64,000 nucleotides of DNA, taken from contig CAJCHZ010000027.1 in assembly GCA_903970165.1 (NCBI GenBank), forward strand, positions 1-64,000, written 5' to 3'. A model generated the notes under the pieces. The model ran no database searches, was not told the origin of the DNA, and saw only the letters and a list, made by a program, of their open reading frames with translations. Numbering within the stretch: the stretch's first letter is position 1; the number at the start of each line of letters is the position of its first letter. The position numbers and the translations under genes are program-made. Shown here piece after piece: positions 8,586 to 18,100 of the stretch. Origin of the DNA: Betaproteobacteria bacterium. GTDB taxonomy: Bacteria; Acidobacteriota; Terriglobia; Acidiferrales; UBA7541.

Positions 8586-9384
8586 ACATATTGGAGAGCT
8601 CCTGCCGGATTATCTGCAGGGAAGTTTGAACGCCGGGGAGGCTGGCCTGGTCGAACAGCATTTAATGGAGTGCGCGGATTGCCGCGACGAAGTGGCCATC
8701 TGGAAAAAGCTGGCGATTTTGCCGATGGAGCAGCCAAGCGAGGCGTCGCGCGAACGATTCGAGGCCATGCTGCACGCTTATCAGACGGGGCGTGCCGAAA
8801 AAAGTGTTGCTGGTTTTGACGCGGCTCATCGCGCATCCGGATGGAGCTTTATGAACTGGCTGCGCTCGCCCGTTGGTGCTGTGGCGTGGAGCGCCGCGCT
8901 GCTGGTCATCGGAATTTTCGCGGGGAATTACTTCAGCGGAACACATTCGCGCTCATCGGACGAAATTGCGGCGATGCGCGACGAGCTTAGAAGCACGCGA
9001 CAATTAGTGGTGCTCTCTATGCTGCAGCAGCAGTCGGCCAGCGAACGGCTACAGGGAGTGAGCTTCAGTCAGCGTGAAGGGCAGCTCGATCCGCAGGTAG
9101 TTTCGGCGCTGGTGCATACGCTGCGGTATGACAACAGCGTGGACGTGCGGCTGGCGGCGCTGGATGCGTTGAGCCGGCACGGCTCGCAGCCGCAGGTGCG
9201 CAAGGACGTGCTCGACGCGCTTCAGCAGCAGCAATCGCCTTTGGTGCAGGTGGCGTTGATTGACCAAATGGTGGAGTGGCGCGATCCGGATGCGTCGCAG
9301 CGGTTGAAAAATTTCGTCCAGACTCCGAATCTGAATCCCACGGTGCGGCAACGGGCGGACTGGGCTGTGAGCAAATTGAATTGA
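8575..9384 (+). CDS. membrane anti-sigma factor with zinc finger and HEAT-repeat tail
   Basis: A 269-residue protein. Residues 1-40 carry the zf-HC2/ZAS anti-sigma finger: C3, H29, C33 and C36 (HLMECADC). A membrane helix spans about residues 99-122 (VGAVAWSAALLVIGIFAGNYF). The outside part, about 170-269, looks like HEAT-type helical repeats (VVSALVHTLRYDNSVDVRLAALDAL then VRKDVLDALQQQQSPLVQVALIDQM). The finger would hold the overlapping sigma factor; the helical tail may sense or bind an envelope partner. A GGAGG site precedes ATG 8575 within the end of the sigma gene. Confidence 0.9.
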   Translation: MKCEHIGELLPDYLQGSLNAGEAGLVEQHLMECADCRDEVAIWKKLAILPMEQPSEASRERFEAMLHAYQTGRAEKSVAGFDAAHRASGWSFMNWLRSPVGAVAWSAALLVIGIFAGNYFSGTHSRSSDEIAAMRDELRSTRQLVVLSMLQQQSASERLQGVSFSQREGQLDPQVVSALVHTLRYDNSVDVRLAALDALSRHGSQPQVRKDVLDALQQQQSPLVQVALIDQMVEWRDPDASQRLKNFVQTPNLNPTVRQRADWAVSKLN

Positions 9385-9394
9385 GGAAAAAATC

Positions 9395-10369
9395 GTGCAA
9401 AGAAAATCTTTCTTTCCGATTGTGATGTTGTACGCGGCGGTGGCGCTGCTCCTGCCGGTTTTGCCGGCGAAGAAAATTCCGGGCGCGCAGACGAGGCAGA
9501 ACCGCGTGAGCCTGCTGCGTGCGGCGCTGGAACCAGCCAGAGTGTTGGCGAAAACGCAGGACGACGATGATCGCGATTTCAGCATGCGCGACGTCGAAAA
9601 AATTCAGAAGTCGTTCGCGCTGCCTGCGGGACACAAATCCTTGGAGATCGACAATATCTGGGGATCGATCGAAGTCGTCGCGGACACGGCGGACAAAGTG
9701 GATTTGAATGTGGAACGCATAACGCGCGCGGAATCAAAAGAAAAACTGGAACTGGCGCACAAGGAAGTGACGCTCGACATAACGCAGCAGGAAGGCGACG
9801 TGAAGTTTTATGTGAACGGGCCATTTCGTTGCCAGTGCGATGACTGCAACCGCCGGCACGGCCGCGATGACGACGGGTATGTGGTGAAAATGGATTTCAA
9901 AGTTCACGTACCGCGCGATATCGACGTCAAAGTGAAAACCGTAAACGAGGGGCGAGTGAAGGTCAGCAACATCAATGGAAATTTTCTCGTGCGTAATGTA
10001 AATGGAGACATCGAGATGGACGACGTTTCGGGATCAGGAACGGCGCGCACCGTAAACGGGCCGGTGATTGTTTCGTTCCGGCAGAACCCGCGTGAGAATT
10101 CTGACTTCAAGACGGTCAACGGCAAGGTCGAGCTGCGTTTTGCTCATGATTTGTCCGCGGATTTTCGCTTCAAAACCTTTAATGGCGGTATTTACAGCGA
10201 CTTTCCTGTGGCCGCGCTGCCGGTGCACGCCATCCAGGAAGAAAACCATGGCGGAAAAAGAGTGTACCGGGCCGACCGCTTCACCGGAGCGCGCATCGGC
10301 GCCGGCGGACCAGAGATTCAGATTGAAAATCTAAACGGAGACATTCGCATTCTTGAAAATCATGAATAA
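9395..10369 (+). CDS. exported DUF4097 beta-repeat protein, copy 1
   Basis: A 324-residue protein with a signal sequence (hydrophobic about 7-24) and a DUF4097 / putative-adhesin right-handed beta-repeat domain. Repeats such as VKVKTVNEGRVKVSNINGN, FLVRNVNGDIEMDDVSGS and ARTVNGPVIVSF show the usual ladder of NG turns. A cysteine/histidine-rich insert (C-x-C-x2-C-N-R-R-H, about residues 144-153) interrupts the ladder. GTG 9395 is chosen with a GAGG site; the gene follows the anti-sigma factor by 10 bases and overlaps the next gene by 8. Probably an envelope-stress output of the ECF factor; the exact role is unknown. Confidence 0.88.
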   Translation: MQRKSFFPIVMLYAAVALLLPVLPAKKIPGAQTRQNRVSLLRAALEPARVLAKTQDDDDRDFSMRDVEKIQKSFALPAGHKSLEIDNIWGSIEVVADTADKVDLNVERITRAESKEKLELAHKEVTLDITQQEGDVKFYVNGPFRCQCDDCNRRHGRDDDGYVVKMDFKVHVPRDIDVKVKTVNEGRVKVSNINGNFLVRNVNGDIEMDDVSGSGTARTVNGPVIVSFRQNPRENSDFKTVNGKVELRFAHDLSADFRFKTFNGGIYSDFPVAALPVHAIQEENHGGKRVYRADRFTGARIGAGGPEIQIENLNGDIRILENHE

Positions 10370-11231
10370 ACAATTACAACAGGTTCGCGCGTTCGGTGCG
10401 GTGCTAGCGCTATTCGGCGCGGCGGCGCTCTTCGCTCCAGAGACTCGAGCGCAGTCGGGCGGTGACAAGATTTCCGTAAATTTGAGCGACCCCGCGCGGC
10501 CCGCTTTCGTGAAGGCGGGAATGGTGAACGGCGGCATCACGGTGAAGGCCTACGACGGCAAAGAAGTGATCGTGGAAGCGCATGAGCGGAATCGTGAACG
10601 GAGCGGCGGCTCCGACTTGAGCACATCCAATGAAAAGGGGCCTCATCGCATAACGATCGCTACGACTGGGCTCACGGTTGAGGAAGAAAACAACGAGGTG
10701 CGCGTCAGCACGGATTCCTACGCGCGCGCCATTGATCTGACCATCATGGTGCCCACGCACACTTCATTGAAGTTGCGGGCCGTAAACGATGGGGACATCA
10801 CGGTTACCGGCGTGGACGGCGAGATTGACGTGGACGACGTGAACGGGGCCGTCACGCTCAACAATATATCCGGGAGCGCAGTAGCGCATGCCTTGAACGA
10901 ACACGTGCACGTTACCTTCGTGAAAGTAAACCCGCAAAAGCCGATGGCTTTTAGTTCGCTGAACGGCGACATTGACGTGACGTTTCCAGCGGACGTCAAG
11001 GCCAACGTGAGTATTCGCTCGGACCGCGGCGACGTCTTCAGCGACTTCGACGTGCAGTTGCAGGCTACCGCACCCAAACAGGAAGTCGAAGACGGTCGCC
11101 AGCATGGCGGAAAGTACCGCGTGAAGATTGACAAAACCGTTCGCGGAACGATCAACGGCGGCGGACCCGAGTACCAGTTCACAAACTTCAACGGCCAGAT
11201 TTACATCCGCAAAGTCGGCAGTCCGAAGTAA
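10362..11231 (+). CDS. exported DUF4097 beta-repeat protein, copy 2
   Basis: A 289-residue paralogue of the preceding gene, with signal sequence (about 8-28) and the same NG-turn ladder (LRAVNDGDITVTGVDGE, IDVDDVNGAVTLNNISGS, FSSLNGDIDVTF). Both copies end alike (GGPEYQFTNFNGQIYIRK here, GGPEIQIENLNGDIRILEN in copy 1), so they arose by duplication. It lacks the cysteine-rich insert. ATG 10362 is used; a TTG nine bases earlier is also possible and better spaced from a GGAG. It closes the sigma/anti-sigma operon. Confidence 0.88.
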   Translation: MNKQLQQVRAFGAVLALFGAAALFAPETRAQSGGDKISVNLSDPARPAFVKAGMVNGGITVKAYDGKEVIVEAHERNRERSGGSDLSTSNEKGPHRITIATTGLTVEEENNEVRVSTDSYARAIDLTIMVPTHTSLKLRAVNDGDITVTGVDGEIDVDDVNGAVTLNNISGSAVAHALNEHVHVTFVKVNPQKPMAFSSLNGDIDVTFPADVKANVSIRSDRGDVFSDFDVQLQATAPKQEVEDGRQHGGKYRVKIDKTVRGTINGGGPEYQFTNFNGQIYIRKVGSPK

Positions 11232-11442
11232 TCCGGTCTGCTAGTCTTTTTCAGGGCAACGGCTAGCACTGGCAGAGAAACTGACGGAGCGCCGACCTCT
11301 AGCTGCAGTCGTGCCCGGCTCGTTTTCCAGAAACACCGCTATTCCCTCTTGCCGTGCGACAATCTTCGCGCCGGAACCTTGAACTTAGGTGAGTGACTTT
11401 TCGTAACACTCTTCGTCTAATCGTGTCTTTCAGGAGGAAAAC

Positions 11443-12789
11443 ATGCGCAAGGCCCTTCTTGTGCTGCTTTTGGCGCCGGGACTTTTGGCGGCGCAGACGA
11501 CCGAACCTGGGCATCCACACGAGCGCTCCGCCGCCGCGAACGCCTCGATCACCGGGCGTTGGATATTCACTTCCGATTTTTACGGCACCACCGTCACACT
11601 CGTGATGGAGTTTAAGCAGGACGGCGACAAGCTCACCGGCGATTTTGACGGAGACAAGCTGGAAGGAACGATCAAGGACGGTGCGATCCATTTCCTGGCG
11701 AAAGACGATCAAGGAGGCACGGAAGAAGGCACCGCCCGCCTCTACGGGGATACCATCTCGGGCTCGGTCGTGTTTACCGATGCCGACGACCCGCAACAGC
11801 ACATTACGCACCATTTTACCGCCACGATGATTCTTCAGCGCAAGGCCGGTCCTCCGCAGCGTCACGAATTCATTCCCACGGTTTTCTATCGTCAATTCTC
11901 CGCTGCGAATAAGCCCGTTCTTATCGTCTCGCCGGGAGACACCATCCATACAACCACCGTGGATGCCGGCGGAAAAGACGAAAATGGCGTGGAACGGGTT
12001 GTCGGTGGAAATCCGGAAACCGGACCTTTTTACATTGAGACCGCGGCGCCGGGAGACACGCTCGTCGTCCACCTTACCCGGCTGCGCCTGAATCGTAATT
12101 TTGCCGAGAGCGACGACTTTATGGTTGGCCGTGCCGTAGACAGCGGGCTTGCCGTGAAAATGAAAGATACCGGCAAAACTATCCGCTGGCATTTGGATTT
12201 GCAACGCGGCGTGGCCGCTCCCGAGAAACCAGCGGAACATCTGGGACAGTATGCCGTTCCGCTGCGGCCCATGCTAGGGTGCGTTGCCGTAGCTCCCAGT
12301 TCGACGCAGGCCGCGCCAGGCACCGGCGACTCCGGACGATGGGGCGGAAACATGGACTTTAACGAAATCGTCGAAGGCGCGACGCTGTATCTCCCGGTGA
12401 GCGTTCCGGGTGCCCTGCTTTACGTTGGCGACGGGCACGCAGCGCAGGGCGACGGCGAACTGAACGGCAACGCCCTGGAAACGTCCATGGACGTGGAGCT
12501 CACCGTGGATGTGATTCCGGCGAAGGGCGTGCGCGGTCCAAGAGTCGAGTCGGCAACACACATCATGGCGATGGGGCTCAGCGGTTCGCTGGATGACGCC
12601 ATGCGCGAAGCCACCGCCAACATGGCGCAATGGCTGACCACCGAATACAACTTGACGCCATCCGAAGTAGCGCAAGTGCTAGGCACTTCCGCAGAATACA
12701 AAATAAGCGAAGTCGCGGACCGCAATGCCGGGATCGTGCTCAAGATCAACAAGGATCGATTGAAAAATCTGGCCCCAGCGCCGAAATGA
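11443..12789 (+). CDS. secreted acetamidase/formamidase family protein with extra N-terminal beta domain
   Basis: A 448-residue protein. A short signal sequence (about 1-18) leads into a small beta-rich domain (about 35-130; GRWIFTSDFYGTTVTLVMEF, LTGDFDGDKLEGTIKDG) resembling lipocalin-like domains of unknown function. The FmdA/AmdA acetamidase-formamidase fold then follows (about 140-445; SPGDTIHTTTVDAGG, NPETGPFYIETAAPGDTLVVHL, the GGNMDFNEI segment and HAAQGDGE). Enzymes of this family hydrolyse short amides such as formamide or acetamide. Export and the extra domain suggest a substrate outside the cytoplasm. AGGAGG precedes ATG 11443. Confidence 0.87.
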   Translation: MRKALLVLLLAPGLLAAQTTEPGHPHERSAAANASITGRWIFTSDFYGTTVTLVMEFKQDGDKLTGDFDGDKLEGTIKDGAIHFLAKDDQGGTEEGTARLYGDTISGSVVFTDADDPQQHITHHFTATMILQRKAGPPQRHEFIPTVFYRQFSAANKPVLIVSPGDTIHTTTVDAGGKDENGVERVVGGNPETGPFYIETAAPGDTLVVHLTRLRLNRNFAESDDFMVGRAVDSGLAVKMKDTGKTIRWHLDLQRGVAAPEKPAEHLGQYAVPLRPMLGCVAVAPSSTQAAPGTGDSGRWGGNMDFNEIVEGATLYLPVSVPGALLYVGDGHAAQGDGELNGNALETSMDVELTVDVIPAKGVRGPRVESATHIMAMGLSGSLDDAMREATANMAQWLTTEYNLTPSEVAQVLGTSAEYKISEVADRNAGIVLKINKDRLKNLAPAPK

Positions 12790-12797
12790 GAACGCGA

Positions 12798-12811
12798 AGG
12801 GCTCCGCCCCT
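12798..12811. repeat. short hairpin AGGGCTCCGCCCCT between convergent genes
   Basis: GGGC and GCCC enclose TCC, with flanking A and T able to extend the stem past one bulged C. It lies between the convergent acetamidase and fabH genes and could end transcription both ways, but there is no T-run. Confidence 0.35.
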
Positions 12812-12845
12812 ACAATTCACTGAATCACTCGGAATCCTGGTTTAT

Positions 12846-13841
12846 TTAATACGCCCAGCGGAGAAGGACTGCGCCCGTGGTGTAGCCCGCGCCGACCGTC
12901 GCAATGAGCACGAGATCGCCCTTGTGAAGGCGTCCTTGCTCGACGGCATCGCGCAACCCTAGCGGAATCGTGCCCGCGGTGGTGTTGGCAAAGCGATCGA
13001 TGTTCACCATCACCTTGGAGTCGTCAACTCCGAGTCTCTCCTGCGCGGCGCGTATGATGCGCAGGTTCGCCTGATGCGGAACGAGCAAAGTCAAATCATC
13101 CTTGGTAAAACCATTGCGCTCCAGTAGTTTCGCGGACATTTCTGCCATGCGCCGAGCGGCATATTTAAAAACCTGCGAACCCTCCTGATGCACAACGTGC
13201 ATCTTCTTGGCGATAGTCTCCGCGCTCGCTGGGTTTAAGGAGCCGCCGCCCGGCTGGTAGAGATATTGACCGCCTGAGCCATCCACGTCGTGCTCAAAAT
13301 CGAGGATGCCTTCGTTCTCGCCCGCCGGTTCCAGTAGCACCGCGCCTGCACCATCGCCAAAGAGAATGCACGTGGCGCGATCGGAATAATCCAGGATCGA
13401 GCTCATCTTGTCGCTGCCGATGACCAGAACTTTTTTGTGAGCGCCGGAGCCGACGAATTGCGCGCCCACCGTAAGCGCATAAGCAAATCCGGAGCACGCC
13501 GCGGAAAGGTCGAAGCCCCAGGCACGTTTCGCCCCGATTCGGTCCTGCACCAGGCAGGCCGTCGCGGGGAACATCATGTCCGGCGTAACGCTCGCGACGA
13601 TGATCAAGTCAATTTCGGCAGGATCGGTCTTCGTTTGCGCCAGCAAAAGGTTCGCCGCTTCCACGGCCAGGTGAGAGGTGGCTGTGGCGCTGTCCGCGAT
13701 GTGCCGTTCGCAGATGCCGGTGCGAGTGCGAATCCATTCATCGTTCGTGGCGACCATCTTCTCGAGGTCAGCGTTGGTAAGCACCTTTGGCGGAACATAA
13801 CCTGCCACACCCGAGATTTTTGCCGCGATGCGGTGAGACAT
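12846..13841 (-). CDS. fabH: 3-oxoacyl-[acyl-carrier-protein] synthase III
   Basis: A 331-residue KAS III. The catalytic cysteine is in [13 protein letters not shown], the histidine in VPHQANLRI and the asparagine in [13 protein letters not shown]; the C-terminus [13 protein letters not shown] is typical. It condenses an acyl-CoA starter with malonyl-ACP in the cytoplasm to begin fatty acid synthesis. ATG 13841 is used because AAGGAG lies just before it and the family N-terminus ([15 protein letters not shown]) follows. No other fatty acid genes are nearby; the OsmC-type gene lies upstream on the same strand. Confidence 0.94.
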   Translation of the reverse strand: MSHRIAAKISGVAGYVPPKVLTNADLEKMVATNDEWIRTRTGICERHIADSATATSHLAVEAANLLLAQTKTDPAEIDLIIVASVTPDMMFPATACLVQDRIGAKRAWGFDLSAACSGFAYALTVGAQFVGSGAHKKVLVIGSDKMSSILDYSDRATCILFGDGAGAVLLEPAGENEGILDFEHDVDGSGGQYLYQPGGGSLNPASAETIAKKMHVVHQEGSQVFKYAARRMAEMSAKLLERNGFTKDDLTLLVPHQANLRIIRAAQERLGVDDSKVMVNIDRFANTTAGTIPLGLRDAVEQGRLHKGDLVLIATVGAGYTTGAVLLRWAY

Positions 13842-13989
13842 GTATCTCCTTGGAGGTTGCTGCAAACAGGCGAAGCAGAAATTCTATGCGATGAGGATGC
13901 GAGCTTACAAGGCGAGAGGAGAAGAAACAAGGACTCGCCGTCAAGTTGGCCTGGCAAGGTTACAGCGCGCAGAAATCTTGCGCGCTACA

Positions 13990-14403
13990 TCACTCCGCCG
14001 GCGGAAGAATTTCGTAGCGCCAGCTGAGCGTGGCCGTTTTTTGCAGCATGGCGGAGACGGAGCAGTATTTTTGCTCGCTCAGTTCGATGGCGCGTTTCAC
14101 GGCGGCTTCATCGAGTGCCCCGCGCAGGCGATAGAGCACCTCCAGTTTGACCCAGACCTTTGGCGGTTCGGCCGCGCGTTCGCCGGAGCAGATCACTTCG
14201 AGCGATTCGAGTTTCTGCCGTTTCTTTTTCAGGATGCTGACGACGTCCGTAGCCGTGCAGGCCCCCAGCGCCATCAGAAGCAAGTCCATGGGCCCGGCAG
14301 CTTTGTTGGAGACACGATCAGAGTCGATGACGATCGCATGCCCAGACGGGCTGGTCGACACAAATTTTTCTTCTCCAATCCAATGCGTTGTTGCCGTTTG
14401 CAT
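13990..14403 (-). CDS. OsmC family protein
   Basis: A 137-residue OsmC/Ohr-superfamily protein. Both redox cysteines are present, one in LGACTATDVVSIL and one in QKYCSVSAML. The GPMDLLLMALGAC segment identifies the YhfA-like OsmC branch. Members reduce organic hydroperoxides through the cysteine pair; this branch is less well characterised. ATG 14403 has a GGAGG site 4 bases upstream, and the longer frame has no homology. It diverges from the small exported protein at 14590. Confidence 0.9.
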   Translation of the reverse strand: MQTATTHWIGEEKFVSTSPSGHAIVIDSDRVSNKAAGPMDLLLMALGACTATDVVSILKKKRQKLESLEVICSGERAAEPPKVWVKLEVLYRLRGALDEAAVKRAIELSEQKYCSVSAMLQKTATLSWRYEILPPAE

Positions 14404-14589
14404 CCAGCCTCCGGGAAAACTGCGCATTCTGCTCCGGTCCAGAATAACAGGACGGGATTGGCGGTGCGAAATGCCAAGCCTGTGTTCGGCGCCCTCCGCT
14501 GCGGTTTCGGCTAATCCAAGCGAGGCACGGCCCCTTTCTCCCAATGAGGTTAAGATAAGGGCGCTTCAGGCGATGTTACGGAGGGGAGC

Positions 14590-15078
14590 ATGCACATGAC
14601 AAATAAGCGAGTGGCGAGATGGATAGGCATAACGGCACTGCTTGCGATGGCTTTGGTGTTTGCGAGCTATGTTCGCGCAAGGGCGGAACAGAGCATCGCT
14701 GCAAACGAAAGCAGCAGCCAGCCCTTTGTAATTGAGTACTACTACAAGACGAAATGGGGACACGCAGAAGAGTTCCTGGCCCTGTTCAAGAAGAACCACT
14801 ATCCGGTTCTCAAAAAAGAGATGGAACTTGGGCGCATCCTGAAAGTCAGCATGACTGCGCCGCGCTTCCACACCACAGAGGACGGACGCTGGGATTATCG
14901 TGTGACGATTGTCTTCAAAAACGCCGCGATCGCTAACGACAATTTCGACAGCGGGCCGCTGATCAAACAACTCTATGCGGATCAGGATTCGTATAAAAAA
15001 GAAGAGCAGCGCCGCTTCGAGATTCTCGACGCGCACTGGGATTTGCCGATCAAGGATGTAGAACTCGACTTGCGCTGA
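14590..15078 (+). CDS. small exported protein, unknown function
   Basis: Not firmly recognised. The 162-residue product has a basic start and hydrophobic signal (about 11-27, ending ARA) and a mature part of about 130 residues. The pattern FVIEYYYKTKWGHAEEFLALFKKNHYPVL followed by WDYRVTIVFKN hints at a ferredoxin-like dimeric alpha/beta barrel of the NIPSNAP/EthD sort, but this is inference. A GGAGGGGAG site sits directly before ATG 14590; ATG 14596 is an alternative. It converges with the GGDEF/HD-GYP gene. Confidence 0.72.
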   Translation: MHMTNKRVARWIGITALLAMALVFASYVRARAEQSIAANESSSQPFVIEYYYKTKWGHAEEFLALFKKNHYPVLKKEMELGRILKVSMTAPRFHTTEDGRWDYRVTIVFKNAAIANDNFDSGPLIKQLYADQDSYKKEEQRRFEILDAHWDLPIKDVELDLR

Positions 15079-15103
15079 ATTCAGGTGAGATGAGGCGGCC
15101 GAT

Positions 15104-18100
15104 CTAGGAATTGCGCGGTGCGGTCGAGGCAACTTCGATGATGGGGTTGGGCAGCTGGCGCATGGTGCGGACGAAAACTTCGACGATGGAGCCGTCAAAC
15201 TGTGCGTTGGCGCAGCGTTCCAGCTCAGCGAGAGCTTCGAGCGAGCTTCGTCCTTTCTTGTAGGTGCGGTCGCTGGTGATGGTGTCGTAGGCGTCCGCTA
15301 CCGCAATGATGCGCGCGCCAAGAGGAATGGCCTCTCCGGAAAGCGCGTCGGGATAACCGGAGCCGTCGAAAAATTCGTGATGGTGCAGAACCATCTCGCG
15401 AATTCGCGCCAGCGGCGTGAGCGGGTCGAGAATCTTCGCCCCAAATCGCACATGCGATTTCATGGTTTCCCATTCGTCGGGATTTAGCGGGCCGCTCTTG
15501 TTCAAAATGCTTTCGGGAATGGCCACTTTGCCGATGTCATGCAGAACGCCGCCGAGGCGGATCTCCTCGATCTCTATTTCGCTCATGTTGAGTGACTCGG
15601 CGATCAGCGCCGCGTAAGCAGAAACTTTTTGCGAATGCCCTTGCGTGTAATGGTCCTTGGCGTCAATCGCGAAAGCGAGCGAGGTAACCGTGTCCAGTAC
15701 CGCCTGCGGCAGTCCAACGGGGCCGTGCGATGCCGCGGCCACGGCCACCTGCTTTCCGCTCGAGCCTTCCGTTGAGGCAAGCGATTCGGTGAACTGTTTC
15801 AAGCGCGAGTAAATTTCCTCGAAAGCTTCAGGGCCGGTGGCAAAGAGGCGCTTGAGCGTTACTCCAAGATAGGCTTCGAGCACATCGCGTTTCCATTTTT
15901 TCGCTTCGTTGGGATCGAAGTGGTCGGCGGTGGAAACCGCGTTCCCTCCCTGGTGTTTTGACAAGTACATCGAAGCGTCGGCCACCTGGATCAGCTCCTG
16001 CGGCGACGACCCGTGCAGCGGGTAGCATGCAATACCGAAGCTGGCGCTGATGTTTTTCTCGCGCAAAAGGGGATCCGCCGAAACCCAGCCGCGCAGCTTT
16101 GTTGCAAGCTGGCGTGCATGTTCCATGTTGGTTTCCGGCATCAGGATTACGAATTCGTCGCCGCCGTAGCGGGCTACCACATCCGATCGCCGGCAATTCG
16201 TTTCAAGAATGTGTCCGACCCGCTGGAGAACGAGGTCACCTTCCAGGTGACCGTAGAAGTCGTTCACGAACTTGAAGCGGTCGAGGTCCATCAGCACAAG
16301 AGCAAAAGCGCGGCCGGCGCGCGTCGAACGTTTCCACTCCGCGGAAAGTGCTTCCATGAAGAACCGGTGCGTTTTAACGCCCGTGAGCCCGTCCGTGATC
16401 GCTTGCTCCTGCGCTTTCTGAAACGAGTAGGCATTGTGGAGAGCGCCGGCAATCAGGTCGGCGAGTGTACGCAGCAACAGGATCTCTTCTTCGGAAAAAT
16501 CCGCCGCGACGGAAGATTCAACATACAAGACGCCGTGCAACTGTTCGGCGTAAAACACGGGGAGCGCAATGGCCGCAACAGAATCCGCCAGCATGGGCTT
16601 ATGGGCAGATCCGGCGCCGCTGGTGGCGTGATAGTCGGACAATTGGCCGGTGCGCGCCACCTGCCCAATCAGGCCGCTGCCCAGCGGGACGCGCTTGCCG
16701 AGCGTGCCGCGGCGCCTGCCGGCCTCGGCCTGCACAATGAGTTCGCGCGTGGAATATTCCAGAACGCTGATGCCGATGTGGTCGTAGATAAGTCCGGCTT
16801 CCAGTTGTTCGGCGATCTTGGCGAGCATTTCGTCAGGATTCAGCGTAGCGATGGCGTTGCGCGAAATCGTGTTCAGCAGCGAAAGCTGCCGGGCTTTGGT
16901 GCGCTCCTCGTTAAAGAGCCGCGCGTTTTCGATGGCGATGCTCGCTTCGCTGGCCAACACGCGCAACAGCTCGAGATGGCCTTCATCAAACGCTCGCGCG
17001 CTTTCGGAAAAGACGGCCATGGTACCGATGGCGTGGTCGTAAGCCACCAGCGGGACTCCGCAGAAGCAAGAGCGCTGGTGCACCACGTCGACACCGAGTT
17101 TTTTCACTTCCGCGGCATAATTTTCGACAATCAGCACAGGCTGGCGGGTGCGAATGATGTATTCCGTCAGGTAGTTTCCTGCAGGGCGCGTGCGCGGAGC
17201 CACCGGCGATCCGTTAATCACTTCCATATCGAAGTGCACTTCGTCGCGCAGCGGGTCAAGCGTGGCGATGTAAAAGTTCTCGACGTCGAAGAGGCGCCGC
17301 AGTTCTTCCCAGACTTTGCGCAGCAGGTCTTCCTTATTCAGCGTGGAGCTGAGCGCGCGCCCAATTTCATTCAGGACATGCAGCTCCTCGGAACGGCGCG
17401 AAGTCTGCTGGATGAGGTAACTGTTCTCGACCGCCATGCCGATCTGGTGGCCCAGCGCCAGCAGAAGCCGGTACTCAGCGGGAGTAAACCTTCGGCTGTC
17501 CGGCGTTCCCAAAAGCAGCACGCCAAAAGCATGCTCTTTAGCCTGAAGGCTGATGGCCACGATGCTGCGAAGGCCCTGCTTAAGCGCAAGTTGCCGGAAG
17601 CGGCGAATGGGTTCTTCGCGCTCCAGTGCCGCAACCGTGTCGTCATTGCGCAGATCACGGAATCCCAGCAAACCTCCGAGCCGCGAAACAAGTCCAACCA
17701 GGTAATCGTCCAGCCCTTGCTCCTGCGCCGTACGGCAGAAGTCGTCACTCAGCCCGACAGCCACGACCGACGTGGGGCCCTGGGGATCGCCGTGATGAAG
17801 AAAAAGCGCGCCGGCTGGCAACCGTACGACACCCAGCACGCGATCGAGCGCTTGCGAAAGCATCCGCTGAATTTCTCCGCCGACAAAACTCGAGGTTGCC
17901 AGGTTGAGATTGGAAAGCGCCAGCATGTTGCGTTCGACGCGCCGCTTCTCCTCTTCGTAAAGCGCCATGACCATGAGCATGGCCACGAAAGCGGAAGGCA
18001 ACGCCGCCGCTGTCTGGAACGAGATGTCGCCGATGAATGGAGCATTGCGGAAGAAGGAGAAGATCACTTCGACCGCGGCCCAGGCCACAAAGGAAATCGC

